This document shows, piece after piece, positions 25,572-34,291 of a DNA stretch of 58,185 nucleotides; position 1 is the first letter of the stretch, and every line of letters starts with the position of its first letter. Origin of the DNA: Planctomycetota bacterium (GTDB lineage: Bacteria > Planctomycetota > Planctomycetia > Gemmatales > Gemmataceae); the NCBI GenBank assembly GCA_021807595.1, contig JAKBCS010000012.1:1-58185 (forward strand). Direction: 5' to 3'. Both the position numbers and the translations under genes were made by a program. Below the pieces are notes generated by a model. The model searched no databases. It was not told the DNA's origin and worked only from the letters and a program-made list of their open reading frames with translations.

Positions 25572-28160
25572 TTATCGAAGGAGCGACACGGGAACGATTC
25601 CCACAGTCATAATCGTGGAAATAGCCGTCTGCAAATCCTGGGCTACCGTTGCATCACTTCCTGTAACAACCTTATAAGACGGCAACGCAGTAGCGGACGA
25701 GGACTGGGTGTTGCCTATGTACTGTATCTGTTGCAAGGTTTGCAGCGCGCCTGCCGCAAGCGGGCTAGAAGGTTCAAAAACGGGTCCGAAAGCGATGGTG
25801 TGAATGAGAACCGGTTTGGTTGCCGTCGCGTATCCGGGCGGGTTGGCTGTGGTTGGCGAAACGATCTGCTGGCAGAGAGAGTTAATCTGAGACAATACAG
25901 ATGACGCGTTATTGCCGACGTTGCTCACTCCCGTGGGAAACTCGCTGGAGGAAGGGTTGGAGCTGTTATACCGAATGTTAAAATACGAATTATAAGCGCC
26001 GTTATTGGCAAAATTAGCGCTGGCCGTATAGTTGGGCAAACCATCGGTCTCCAGGATAATGACTTTCTGCGCCCCCTTTCGGCCCAGACCGCCGGCGTCG
26101 CCTGGCAGCGCGGGCGAAGGGTTGTACGTTTGCAGAGAGGTATTGCTGCTGAACTGATTGTACGCCAACATCAATGGATAGGCGAAGCAGGTTCCACCCA
26201 TGGCGCGGGGAACTTCAATATTATTATTGTAGTCGTAGGGGTTGATGGTCGAGCCGGGGTTATCCAGTGTGTAGGGCGGAAACCACTGAGCGTTTATCAT
26301 ACGCGTGTAGTTCTGTCCCAAGGGGGAACGAACGCGATTGAAACGGCCGCCGTACCATGTGTCGTTGACGGCGTCGAGCGGAGCGCTGTAAAAAATCAAC
26401 GATACCCAGTCGTTGGGATGATTGCTTTGTATGGTTTGAATGGCGGCTTGCATGCCGAGTTTGGCGGCGTAACAAGGTGCCTCGTGACAGGTGCCGGGCC
26501 ACCAAGCATATTTAAGATAACCGAGATAATCTCCCGTCAGGCTCCAGCCGTTGTAGTTCCCCAGAAAATCAATCATCGTCATCGGTCCAAACCAAAAGTG
26601 CATCATCGGCCTGGGCGGATTGTCGGTGTAGCTCATGTATTGCCCGGTGGTCGGCTTTTTGCTGACCTGCTTGTTGGGATTGCCCGAATTCGTCCAAGAG
26701 AAATCGTCGCCGTAACCCGTCCATTTGGTGAAGTTCGCGGGATAGTCGTAGGTCGAGTCCCAGTATTGATTGGCTCCGATCTGAATGTTTCCCAGAACCC
26801 AGTCGATATAATCCTTCCAGAAGCGCTCGTTCAGATCGGTAAGGGGATACTGCGTCCAAAAGCGTTGATTCAACGTGGTATCCGTGCCGCTGGGAATAGC
26901 GGTGTAATACTGAATATAACCGGCCGTTAGTTGTGGCGGAAACGAATTGGGACCGGTGTTTTGCAGCCAATTAAGAATGGCTTGATAATTGACGTAGTAA
27001 TTGACCGTGCCGTTGTCGATGGGCGGTGTCCAATTGCCCTGGGAGTCCCACAGTACAGTATTGTCGTCAACCGGTGTGGTCTGATCGTTCTTGAAGAAGA
27101 ACTTTTGCCGCCAATCGTTCGCGGATCGTGGATCGGGCGGCCAGATAAAAAAAGTTTTCCCCCAATAGTTCGGACCTTGCGAATAGCCGTTATAGGGAGC
27201 ATTAGTGTAGTAGGTGTACCCATTACTCTCGAAGTTTGCATTTCGGCCCGTTCCGCCCGTAATATCTTTTACCGAAAGAGCGTAAGAGTTACCGGAGTTC
27301 CCGTTGGCTTTAAGAGGAACATCGCCCCCTGGAGTGACGGCGTAAGAACTCGATGCCGGGGTAAAGGCTGGAACGGGCGAGGCACCCACCTGTTGATAGA
27401 AATCGCCAACAATCGCCGGACGATTAAAGTCGGTCGCATTGGACTGGCTTATGTTGGCAGCATCGAAAGTGTACCCGCCGATTACATTGGTAGACGAGGT
27501 CTGCTGCAAAGCGATACTGTTGGACGAATAGTGTCCGAAGGTTGGAATCGTACTTTCAGGATTATTCGGTGTGTCGATCGGTCCAAAAAAGCCATCCAAC
27601 GATTTCGACAAACCCATTAAGCTGGAGAATCGCATCGAACCGGAAAAATCTTGGATAATGGCCATGTCGATGGGGCGGGAGATTGCCGTTGCCGTCGCTT
27701 GCGTGTTGAAGGCACTAATACCGAACACAGAAGCAAACGCGGTCTGCCCCGCATAAGATACCGTACTGTTCACCAGCGTCCAATTATCGCTGGCATTGTT
27801 CACCGATCCGTTATCGAGGGGATAAGCCAAGAATTGTCCTTGCGTGGTGTCATAATAGTATTTTCCGACGATGATACCGACCTGGCTCGATTGAATCGTT
27901 TGAGTCAGCACCGTGTTGGAAGTGGCGGCGGCGGTCGCCGCCGGCGTCACGGCCGCGTAGTTGTTATTGTTGCTCTGATTTCCGGTCAGCATGCGAACGC
28001 CCGTCAATGCGGCGCAGTCCGCGGCGTTCTGACACTGATTTTTGGCGATGGCGATTAAACCGATATCTATGGCCAGCGCTACCATTCCCAAGAGGCCTAC
28101 CAAGGCGATGGCCAACAACGGAATCACCGCCGCGTTGCGATGAGATCGACACAATTTCAT
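25572..28160 (-). CDS. TadG-like pseudopilin-associated protein with vWA domain
   Basis: An 862-residue exported protein. The N-terminus AAVIPLLAIALVGLLGMVALAIDIGLIAIAKNQ is the TadE/G-type membrane helix followed by the NAADCAALTG segment. A von Willebrand A domain begins at PIDMAIIQDFSGSM (MIDAS D171, S173, S175) and resumes near VIILETDGLPNY, with an insertion of about 450 residues rich in Asn, Tyr, Trp and Pro between them. It is the last gene of a TadE-TadE-TadG run. GAGGG precedes the ATG. Confidence 0.82.
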   Translation of the reverse strand: MKLCRSHRNAAVIPLLAIALVGLLGMVALAIDIGLIAIAKNQCQNAADCAALTGVRMLTGNQSNNNNYAAVTPAATAAATSNTVLTQTIQSSQVGIIVGKYYYDTTQGQFLAYPLDNGSVNNASDNWTLVNSTVSYAGQTAFASVFGISAFNTQATATAISRPIDMAIIQDFSGSMRFSSLMGLSKSLDGFFGPIDTPNNPESTIPTFGHYSSNSIALQQTSSTNVIGGYTFDAANISQSNATDFNRPAIVGDFYQQVGASPVPAFTPASSSYAVTPGGDVPLKANGNSGNSYALSVKDITGGTGRNANFESNGYTYYTNAPYNGYSQGPNYWGKTFFIWPPDPRSANDWRQKFFFKNDQTTPVDDNTVLWDSQGNWTPPIDNGTVNYYVNYQAILNWLQNTGPNSFPPQLTAGYIQYYTAIPSGTDTTLNQRFWTQYPLTDLNERFWKDYIDWVLGNIQIGANQYWDSTYDYPANFTKWTGYGDDFSWTNSGNPNKQVSKKPTTGQYMSYTDNPPRPMMHFWFGPMTMIDFLGNYNGWSLTGDYLGYLKYAWWPGTCHEAPCYAAKLGMQAAIQTIQSNHPNDWVSLIFYSAPLDAVNDTWYGGRFNRVRSPLGQNYTRMINAQWFPPYTLDNPGSTINPYDYNNNIEVPRAMGGTCFAYPLMLAYNQFSSNTSLQTYNPSPALPGDAGGLGRKGAQKVIILETDGLPNYTASANFANNGAYNSYFNIRYNSSNPSSSEFPTGVSNVGNNASSVLSQINSLCQQIVSPTTANPPGYATATKPVLIHTIAFGPVFEPSSPLAAGALQTLQQIQYIGNTQSSSATALPSYKVVTGSDATVAQDLQTAISTIMTVGIVPVSLLR

Positions 28161-28207
28161 CGATTGACCCTCTCGAAGCTCTGTTTGGTTTCACGCAGAC
28201 TACGTTG

Positions 28208-28654
28208 TCAATCCGCTTCGCTATACATAACGGCGCGTACTTGCACCGGCATGCTGCCCGCCATCTGCAAGAAATTGGGCAACGCGGGAGAGTAGGTGCC
28301 ATTTATCTGTACGGCGATTGCTTCGCCAAATCCCGCCGAATTCCACGATCCAATGTTGTTTCCCGTACTGGGATCGATCTGGAACACTTGGATGCTCATT
28401 CCGCTAATCTGTGTAGTCTGTCCCGCGAGATAATTCGTCACGATCGCGTCAATTTGAGCAGTTGTCATACTGCTTTGGCCAACTACCGCCGCACGCGCTC
28501 CCTCACGCGCCGCATTATTCATCACCTGTAAGGTCATGATAAAGCGACCGTACTCGATCACGCCGAAGATGAACATGAAGAAAACAACAGCGATAAAGGC
28601 GAATTCGACAATCGTCGTCGCCTTGCGTCGAAGCGGCGATGGACGTTTTGACAT
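28208..28654 (-). CDS. TadE-family pseudopilin (second copy)
   Basis: A 148-residue membrane-anchored protein: basic N-terminus, TIVEFAFIAVVFFMFIFGVIEYGRF and NNAAREGARAAVV are the defining features of TadE-like pseudopilins, with the glutamate five or six residues into the helix. The periplasmic tail is beta-rich. It lies between the other TadE gene and the TadG-like gene. Confidence 0.88.
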   Translation of the reverse strand: MSKRPSPLRRKATTIVEFAFIAVVFFMFIFGVIEYGRFIMTLQVMNNAAREGARAAVVGQSSMTTAQIDAIVTNYLAGQTTQISGMSIQVFQIDPSTGNNIGSWNSAGFGEAIAVQINGTYSPALPNFLQMAGSMPVQVRAVMYSEAD

Positions 28655-28679
28655 GGTTTCACCGGGTAATTTCGATGTG

Positions 28680-29171
28680 TTATTGAATGGGCAGCGTCGT
28701 ATTTACCGTCACGGGTAGATCGACCATGCTAAACCAGGTGGCAGTCCCTGTTATTTGACTGTTGGCCGACACGACATAGGACAAAGCGTCCCAGGCAACA
28801 TCTTTGAAAGGTATTGTCACCGCGACGTTGATCTGATCCAGTTGTTGCGCATTGCTCACGTCGCCCCCCGAAGTGACATCGACGACGCTAACTACGACAT
28901 TCGAGGTCGGCAATCCGGCGTTTTGCAAATACTGAATCACACTTTGTTCCACTTGAGCACTGGTATTCAGCCCGGTCGAAGCCTGCCGTCCGCCAACTCG
29001 GGCCGCGTTGCTCAACAGTTGCTGCACCCGCACCATGTCGCCCACTTCCCACAATCCGGCCAGCACCAGCAGTAGCAAAGGCAAAACCACAGCGAATTCA
29101 ACCGCCGCGACTCCGCGTCGATTGCTTCGATCGCGCTGCTTGTGTGTCGATTTCACGTCACCTGCCCTCAT
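28680..29171 (-). CDS. TadE-family pseudopilin (first copy)
   Basis: A 163-residue membrane-anchored protein. The segment RRGVAAVEFAVVLPLLLLVLAGLWEVGDM followed by SNAARVGGRQASTG is typical of TadE. The upstream start at 29171 has no good ribosome-binding site; an in-frame GTG at 29156 is an alternative. It is the first gene of the three-gene Tad-like run. Genes for the secretion ATPase and channel (TadA, RcpA) are not in the window. Confidence 0.85.
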   Translation of the reverse strand: MRAGDVKSTHKQRDRSNRRGVAAVEFAVVLPLLLLVLAGLWEVGDMVRVQQLLSNAARVGGRQASTGLNTSAQVEQSVIQYLQNAGLPTSNVVVSVVDVTSGGDVSNAQQLDQINVAVTIPFKDVAWDALSYVVSANSQITGTATWFSMVDLPVTVNTTLPIQ

Positions 29172-29374
29172 GTGCGAACTGAAATTTCAAGGTTTCACAC
29201 CAAGTCTAGGTGACGATTTGCCCTCTTGCAAATTGCGTCTGCGGATTTTTCCGATTGAACGGTTTGGGAGTGAGAATTGGCTACTGAAAGTTTGTGTATG
29301 AAGACACGGTCTCCCCGCTCGCGCTTGGGGGAATTGGGGCAAGAAAATGCGGCTTCGATCTTCTGGATAAGCGA

Positions 29375-30502
29375 TCAGTTCACCAGCGCAGTGGAATTGG
29401 ATTGCATCGCGGACGTTCCCTCTTCGGGGATCGCGTCTATGTATTCGTAAAACACATTTCGCTGTCGCGGTATGTATCCCGCCTCTCGGATGGCGCTCTT
29501 GATTTGCTCGAGCGTCAGATAGTGTACGGTTCCAGCTGAAGCAACGACATTTTCCTCAATCATCAGGCTTCCCATGTCGTTGGCACCGAAAAACAGCGCC
29601 AGTTGACCGACCTTCAATCCCTGTGTCACCCAGGACGATTGAATGTTGGGGATGTTGTCGAGATACAAGCGCGAGATGGCCTGCGTCTTTAGGTACTCGT
29701 AGGCACCAACGGGCGGCACGTCGGACATGGCCGTGTGTTCCGGTTGAAAGGTCCAACAGATATATGCCGTGAAACCACCGGTCTCGTCCTGTAGTTGGCG
29801 CAGTCGCTCCAAGGTCTCAACGCGCTCGGCCAATGTCTCGATGTGTCCGAACATCATCGTGCAGGACGATTTACCGCCCAGCTCGTGCCAAACCCGATGC
29901 ACTTCCAACCATTCGTCGGTCAGACACTTGTTGACGGTCATGGCCTTACGAACGCGATCGACGAGAATCTCGCCGCCGCCACCCGGCAGACTCCCCAGTC
30001 CCGCTTCTTTCAACCGCGCTAATACTTCACGAAGGGGTAATTTATTGATCTTATGAAAGTGCCAAATCTCCGGCGGGCTGAAGGCATGGAGATTGAAATC
30101 GGGATAGCGTGCTTTTAGGTCGCGCAGTAAATCTTCGTACCATTCCAACTTCAACGTCGGATGCATGCCGCCTTGCATCAATGTCTGATCGCCGCCCAGT
30201 GCGATGGTTTCTTCGATTTTCTTGTAGATCTCTTCGCGCGGCAGGACGTAGGCGTCGGCATCGTTGCTCTTGCGATAAAAGGCGCAGAAATCGCAGACGG
30301 CGGCACAAATGTTGGTGTAATTGATGTTGCGGTCGATATTATAAGTGCGATACCGCTCCGGGTGCAGACGGCGGCAAACGGCGTCGGCGGCGCGGCCGAG
30401 AGCAGGCAGATCGCGGCAGTCGAAGAGCGCGACTCCTTCGTCGAAAGTCAACCGTTCACCGTCAACAGCTTTTTGCAAGATGTTCCGAATGGTAGTATTC
30501 AA
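29375..30502 (-). CDS. mqnC: Cyclic dehypoxanthinyl futalosine synthase
   Basis: Radical SAM enzyme that cyclises dehypoxanthine futalosine in the futalosine route to menaquinone. The cluster motif is NICAAVCDFCAFYR with C66, C70 and C73; GGMHPTLKLEWYEDL, LPGGGGEILVDRVR and CTMMFGHIET follow as in MqnC. Length 375. The start is TTG at 30502, supported by GAGGAG six bases upstream, and overlaps the end of mqnA by 41 bases. No quinone-ring genes are nearby. Confidence 0.95.
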   Translation of the reverse strand: MNTTIRNILQKAVDGERLTFDEGVALFDCRDLPALGRAADAVCRRLHPERYRTYNIDRNINYTNICAAVCDFCAFYRKSNDADAYVLPREEIYKKIEETIALGGDQTLMQGGMHPTLKLEWYEDLLRDLKARYPDFNLHAFSPPEIWHFHKINKLPLREVLARLKEAGLGSLPGGGGEILVDRVRKAMTVNKCLTDEWLEVHRVWHELGGKSSCTMMFGHIETLAERVETLERLRQLQDETGGFTAYICWTFQPEHTAMSDVPPVGAYEYLKTQAISRLYLDNIPNIQSSWVTQGLKVGQLALFFGANDMGSLMIEENVVASAGTVHYLTLEQIKSAIREAGYIPRQRNVFYEYIDAIPEEGTSAMQSNSTALVN

Positions 30503-31280
30503 CGTTCACTCCTCGTCGAGCCAATCCTAGCTCGCAGGCCAACATATAGTAGTGGTGCAACCCCGCTTGCTCGCGCGGTCCAAGGTCAAAATGTAAGATA
30601 TTCGAGAGATAGCGGCGACAGAATCCAGCGTCAAGTCCCAGACGTGGGGCCTCGGCGTAAGCGATGGGGCCGGCGCGATCGAGGCCGCGTTCCTTCGCTT
30701 CTCGCAGCGCCTCGTCCACGCCGCACAGATCGACCCCTTCGCGCACCGCCCACACCGCATAGACGAAAGGCAGTCCCGTCCACTCGAACCATTCTTGACC
30801 GAGATCGAAAGCGTACTGAAAACCCGGCAAACAGGCGCGCATGGCGCGATCGCCGATCAGCAACACGGCGTCGGCGTCCGCTCCTTCCGCCTCTCGATCC
30901 ATCGGCAGAGACACCATTTCCGCCGACACGCCATAGCGATGACCGAGCAGTACGCGCGTCAAGGCGGCGCTCGTGCGCGAACCGGCATCGAGGGCGACGC
31001 GGCGAATGGAACTCCACGGAACGCGGCTAAACAGCGTCACACTTAGCACCGGACCGCGCGACGCGATGGCGATGTTCGGCACTATCGAGTAACGACCGGC
31101 ACGGAAATACTCGATGACGGGAATGAGGGCCACATCGAGTCGTTCCTCCGCCAATAGGTCCGCCAAACGACTCGGCACCTCGAGAATCAACTCGGCTTGA
31201 GGCGCGAGATGCTCCAGATCGCAGATGAGCGGTTTGGTATTCAGATAATTCACCGCCCCGATACGAATCGGTTGTTCCAT
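30462..31280 (-). CDS. mqnA: Chorismate dehydratase
   Basis: First enzyme of the futalosine menaquinone pathway, dehydrating chorismate. The 272-residue periplasmic-binding-protein-like fold starts RIGAVNYLNTKPLICDL and contains DVALIPVIEYFRAGRYSIV and DAVLLIGDRAMRA. The ATG at 31280 has AGGAGA upstream; the longer frame running to 31661 carries low-complexity filler. Transcribed first, with its 3' end overlapping mqnC. Confidence 0.94.
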   Translation of the reverse strand: MEQPIRIGAVNYLNTKPLICDLEHLAPQAELILEVPSRLADLLAEERLDVALIPVIEYFRAGRYSIVPNIAIASRGPVLSVTLFSRVPWSSIRRVALDAGSRTSAALTRVLLGHRYGVSAEMVSLPMDREAEGADADAVLLIGDRAMRACLPGFQYAFDLGQEWFEWTGLPFVYAVWAVREGVDLCGVDEALREAKERGLDRAGPIAYAEAPRLGLDAGFCRRYLSNILHFDLGPREQAGLHHYYMLACELGLARRGVNVEYYHSEHLAKSC

Positions 31281-31410
31281 GAACCGTCTCTCCTGGTCGC
31301 CCATCGGCTTCGAGCCTTTCGCCGACATTATAGGGGTCTTGGCGCAGTCGGTCAGGATCTCCGTCCCCCAGCTACCAACTAAACCGAGGAGCGTCGAAAA
31401 ATACAACACG

Positions 31411-31450
31411 AAAAGGCCGCTTGCGGTTCGGGAAAGCACCACAAGCGGCC
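31411..31450 (-). terminator. Rho-independent terminator after the YTV-protein gene
   Basis: GGCCGCTTG (31415-31423) pairs with CAAGCGGCC (31442-31450), extended by GGT/ACC inside, leaving a 10-nt loop. On the minus strand it is followed by TTTT (31411-31414). It lies about 27 bases past the stop of the YTV gene. Confidence 0.8.
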
Positions 31451-31476
31451 CGGTGGAAAGAGGTTGCGAACGGTCG

Positions 31477-33543
31477 TTACTTGGCCGGCACGACCGCGAT
31501 TGCTTCTTGGGTGGCCCGATAGGTGACGCGGGCAAACCATTCCGACGCTTTCGGACGATTACCAACCGGTACCGCGGGCAGACACGGCGGCGGACAGACC
31601 GGCACGCACACCGGCACTTGTCGGCACGTCTTGTAAGAAACGCAATAGGGTTGCATTTCACAAGTGACGCGTGGCACCATCTGAACCTTTTCCTCGGCGA
31701 CCATGCGGCAGGTCACATAGGGGACCATGCAAGTCCGTTGTTCCCATACCATGCGACAGCGGGTGCAGGGGATCACGCGGCAATGTTCTTCCGGAATCAT
31801 TTTGCACGTCGTATACGGGATACACACTTCCTTGACCTCCGGCACCATATAGCAGCGGCGGCAGGGGATCATGCGGCAATGTTGCTGCGCGACCATGTGG
31901 CACGTTGTATAAGGGATGCACACTTCCTTGACTTCCGGAACCTGATAGCAACGACGGCATGTAATCATCCGACAATGTTGCTGTGCGACCATGTGGCACG
32001 TCGTATAGGGGATGCACACTTCTTTCACTTCCGGAACCTGATAGCAGCGCTGACACGTTACCATGCGACAGTGTTGCTGAGCGACCATGTGGCACGTCGT
32101 ATAGGGCGTACACACTTCTTTCACTTCCGGCACCATGGTGCAACGACGGCATGTTATCGTTCGACAATGTTGCTGAGCGACCATATGACACGTCGTATAG
32201 GGGATGCACACTTCCTTTACTTCGGGTACCAAATAGCAGCGGCGACAAAGGATCGTACGGCAATGATCCTCGCGGATCATCTTGCAAGTCGTATAGCAAT
32301 GCGGCTTCATCACCGTATAGGGAACTTGCTTGCAAACCGAGTAGTTCACGACCTGGCAGTGTTCGCGCGGGACGTAGTGGCAGCAGCGGATCGTGCGCAC
32401 TTCTGTGCGCGGCACCCAAACGCGCTGGCACACCCAATGGCCGGGGCATTGCACGGCGTAAGACACCGTCGGTCCCGGACAGTAGCGCGAGCAACAGGTA
32501 CAGGGATCGAACGACCACGTTCCCGGCATCTGGCAGCAGCGCTGCACGACTGGGCCGGGGCAGTAGTGCTGCGTCACCTGCCAGCAACCCGTGCAGACGG
32601 TAATCGGCTTCTCGGTCCACACCGGCTCGTAGGTGCAGTAGCGGCACACCGATTGGCGCGGCTCCGACACCGTGCGATAGCACGTCACCGGAACCTGGCA
32701 AACGTGCTGCTCGTACACCGGACGATAGGTGCAATAGTGCTGCGGCACTTGGTATTCCTGTACGCATTGTTTATAGGTCGTATAGCAGCACTTGCGAACG
32801 TGTTGTTGATAGACCGGATGATAGGTGCAATAATACTGCGGAACTCGATACTCTTGCCAGCACGGTTTGTAGGTTGTGTAGCAGCTTTTTTTGACGTGGT
32901 GCTGATAGACCGGGTGATAGGTGCGGTAGTATTGCGGCACCTGATACTGTTGCACGCACGTCTTGTAGGTCGTGTAGCAGCATTTCTTGACGTGGTGCTG
33001 GTAGACCGGGTGATAGGTGCAATGATACTGCGGCACCTGATATTCTTGCACGCACGTCTTGTAGGTCGTGTAGCAGCATTTGCGAATGTGCTGCTGATAG
33101 ACCGGGTGATAGGTGCAATAGTACTGCGGAACCTGATACTCTTGCCAGCACGGCTTATAGGTCGTGTAGCAACATTTCCGAACGTGCTGTTCGTACACCG
33201 GCCGACACACGGTGTATTTTTGCACCACGTTGTAGGTCTCTTGGACCGGCTTGCAAACACTGTAACATTGGGGGCGGACGTGCTGTTCGTAAACGGGCCG
33301 GTAGCAGACGGATCGGCACTCTTGTAACACCGTGCGATAGACCGGCCGATAGCAAACGCAGGTGCGGTCCTCGTAGACGGTCTGATAGCAGACGCGATAG
33401 TTGACGGTGGGCATGCAGCACTGTTCGGAGCAGCCGCCCTGAAGGGGATAACAACACGCGCCGCAGTGGGACGCCCGCGCCGCGTCCGCCAACGCCGCCA
33501 CGCCGAGGACGGCTAACAGCGGCAAGAAGACTTTCAGCCTCAT
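31477..33543 (-). CDS. Cysteine-rich YTV-type repeat protein, predicted wall component
   Basis: A 688-residue exported protein with a signal peptide (MRLKVFLPLLAVLGVAALA) and a mature part very rich in Cys, Tyr, Val and Gln. Two repeat series occur: an N-terminal one of 32 residues with the core KCCYTTYKTCVQEYQVPQY (five CYTTYK copies), and a C-terminal one of 32 residues with the core CHMVAQQHCR, then CRRCYQVPEVKEVC and IPYTT (six copies). Planctomycetes lack typical peptidoglycan-only walls and carry Cys-rich YTV-type proteins thought to make a disulfide-linked shell; this protein fits. GAGGAG precedes the ATG at 33543. Confidence 0.87.
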   Translation of the reverse strand: MRLKVFLPLLAVLGVAALADAARASHCGACCYPLQGGCSEQCCMPTVNYRVCYQTVYEDRTCVCYRPVYRTVLQECRSVCYRPVYEQHVRPQCYSVCKPVQETYNVVQKYTVCRPVYEQHVRKCCYTTYKPCWQEYQVPQYYCTYHPVYQQHIRKCCYTTYKTCVQEYQVPQYHCTYHPVYQHHVKKCCYTTYKTCVQQYQVPQYYRTYHPVYQHHVKKSCYTTYKPCWQEYRVPQYYCTYHPVYQQHVRKCCYTTYKQCVQEYQVPQHYCTYRPVYEQHVCQVPVTCYRTVSEPRQSVCRYCTYEPVWTEKPITVCTGCWQVTQHYCPGPVVQRCCQMPGTWSFDPCTCCSRYCPGPTVSYAVQCPGHWVCQRVWVPRTEVRTIRCCHYVPREHCQVVNYSVCKQVPYTVMKPHCYTTCKMIREDHCRTILCRRCYLVPEVKEVCIPYTTCHMVAQQHCRTITCRRCTMVPEVKEVCTPYTTCHMVAQQHCRMVTCQRCYQVPEVKEVCIPYTTCHMVAQQHCRMITCRRCYQVPEVKEVCIPYTTCHMVAQQHCRMIPCRRCYMVPEVKEVCIPYTTCKMIPEEHCRVIPCTRCRMVWEQRTCMVPYVTCRMVAEEKVQMVPRVTCEMQPYCVSYKTCRQVPVCVPVCPPPCLPAVPVGNRPKASEWFARVTYRATQEAIAVVPAK
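31750..32290 (-). repeat. 96-bp tandem repeats, C-terminal series of the YTV gene
   Basis: Six tandem copies of a 96-bp unit; for instance, the GTAT of the TTCGTCGTAT-type stretch recurs at 31811 and 31907. Each encodes 32 residues beginning CHMVAQQHC or CKMI. Copies differ mostly in synonymous positions and at a few residues. Confidence 0.75.
32740..33180 (-). repeat. 96-bp tandem repeats, N-terminal series of the YTV gene
   Basis: About five copies of a 96-bp unit, e.g. GTAGGTCGTGTAG at 32965 and again at 33061. Each encodes 32 residues around CCYTTYK. The period is the same as the second series although the protein sequence is different. Confidence 0.75.
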
Positions 33544-34291
33544 CTCGGGACTCCTCGTCATACAGTTCCGGTTCGACATGCCGGCCGCGCTACCGAATCG
33601 AACGACGCGCGCTGCCGTTGATTAGAATGTGCCCGATTACAACGATGGCGCAAAGTCCGCTTTATGGAAAAACCAGCGAATTTGGGAAAGAGGCGTCGAA
33701 TTGATTGGACTCTGCCGCAAGGTTGGAGTTTTACGCAAGATCGGCAAAATGTGCGGATTGAACGATTCGACCGAGATTGAAGCGTTCTCACCCCGCGGGG
33801 GAATAGGTTACGACTCCATCGCAACTCAATCATGTTAAAGCACTTGCGCGCACACAAATGAGAGATCAGCATCGCGCCATCTTCGAGAAAGAGACCCAAA
33901 CGATTGGTTTCCACGATCCGTGACAGCGCGGCGGAGATACGAGTCTTAACCAGAACGTGCGTGAAGATCTGTTCCTTGCCGATGTCGATCCGGATGCGTC
34001 CGGCTTCGGGACAATCCACTGTGCGCCCAGCGTCGAACGGACGCGAGATCGACTACCCCATGGGGCACGCTAACTCGATCCAACTCGGTTAGGAACGTGG
34101 CCATCTGTTCATACTCTTCGGAAGTAAGGTAACTCAAAGTGCATCCTATCCTCGTCGACACAAACTTGTGCGAAGCGGCAGGTGGAGTTGTGCTTGCTCG
34201 TTTGGGTGCGATTGTGCGATAACCTTGCTTCGCCTATGGGTTGGCGTGTTCCTGTGCCGACCCCCTTCTGGCCTTTCGGAGAAATCGAGAC
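33544..34291. other. 748-bp region with no accepted intact gene
   Basis: It should carry the YTV-gene promoter (minus strand) and the leader of the secreted-protein gene at 34292. The only coding signal is a frameshifted minus-strand frame, listed separately. No RNA gene or repeat was found. Confidence 0.5.
33780..34161 (-). pseudogene. Frameshifted small gene, family not recognised
   Basis: The minus strand first reads LTSEEYEQMATFLTELDRVSVPHGVVDLASVR, then needs one frame change near 34030-34040 to continue as GRTVDCPEAGRIRIDIGKEQ and LVKTRISAALSRIVETNRLG, ending near FNMIELRW. The two stretches look like one alpha/beta protein of about 115 residues. The coordinates of the ends are approximate. 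It could be a pseudogene, a sequencing error, or chance. Confidence 0.3.

Noticed and set aside
30462-31661. 399-residue version of MqnA
   Set aside because: The first 127 residues are low-complexity noise; AGGAGA and the RIGAVNYLNTK start place the gene at 31280.
31658-32767. A 369-residue minus-strand frame inside the YTV gene
   Set aside because: It is a second frame of the same repeats; Leu/Ser/Arg bias and no start signals.
31750-33180. CRISPR-like repetitive pattern
   Set aside because: The repeats are contiguous, 96 bp, coding and without unique spacers.
31279-33327. A 682-residue plus-strand open frame opposite the YTV gene
   Set aside because: It mirrors the 96-bp repeats of the minus-strand gene, is Arg/His/Leu-biased, and has no ribosome-binding site. 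The real coding strand is set by the signal peptide, GAGGAG and terminator on the minus strand.
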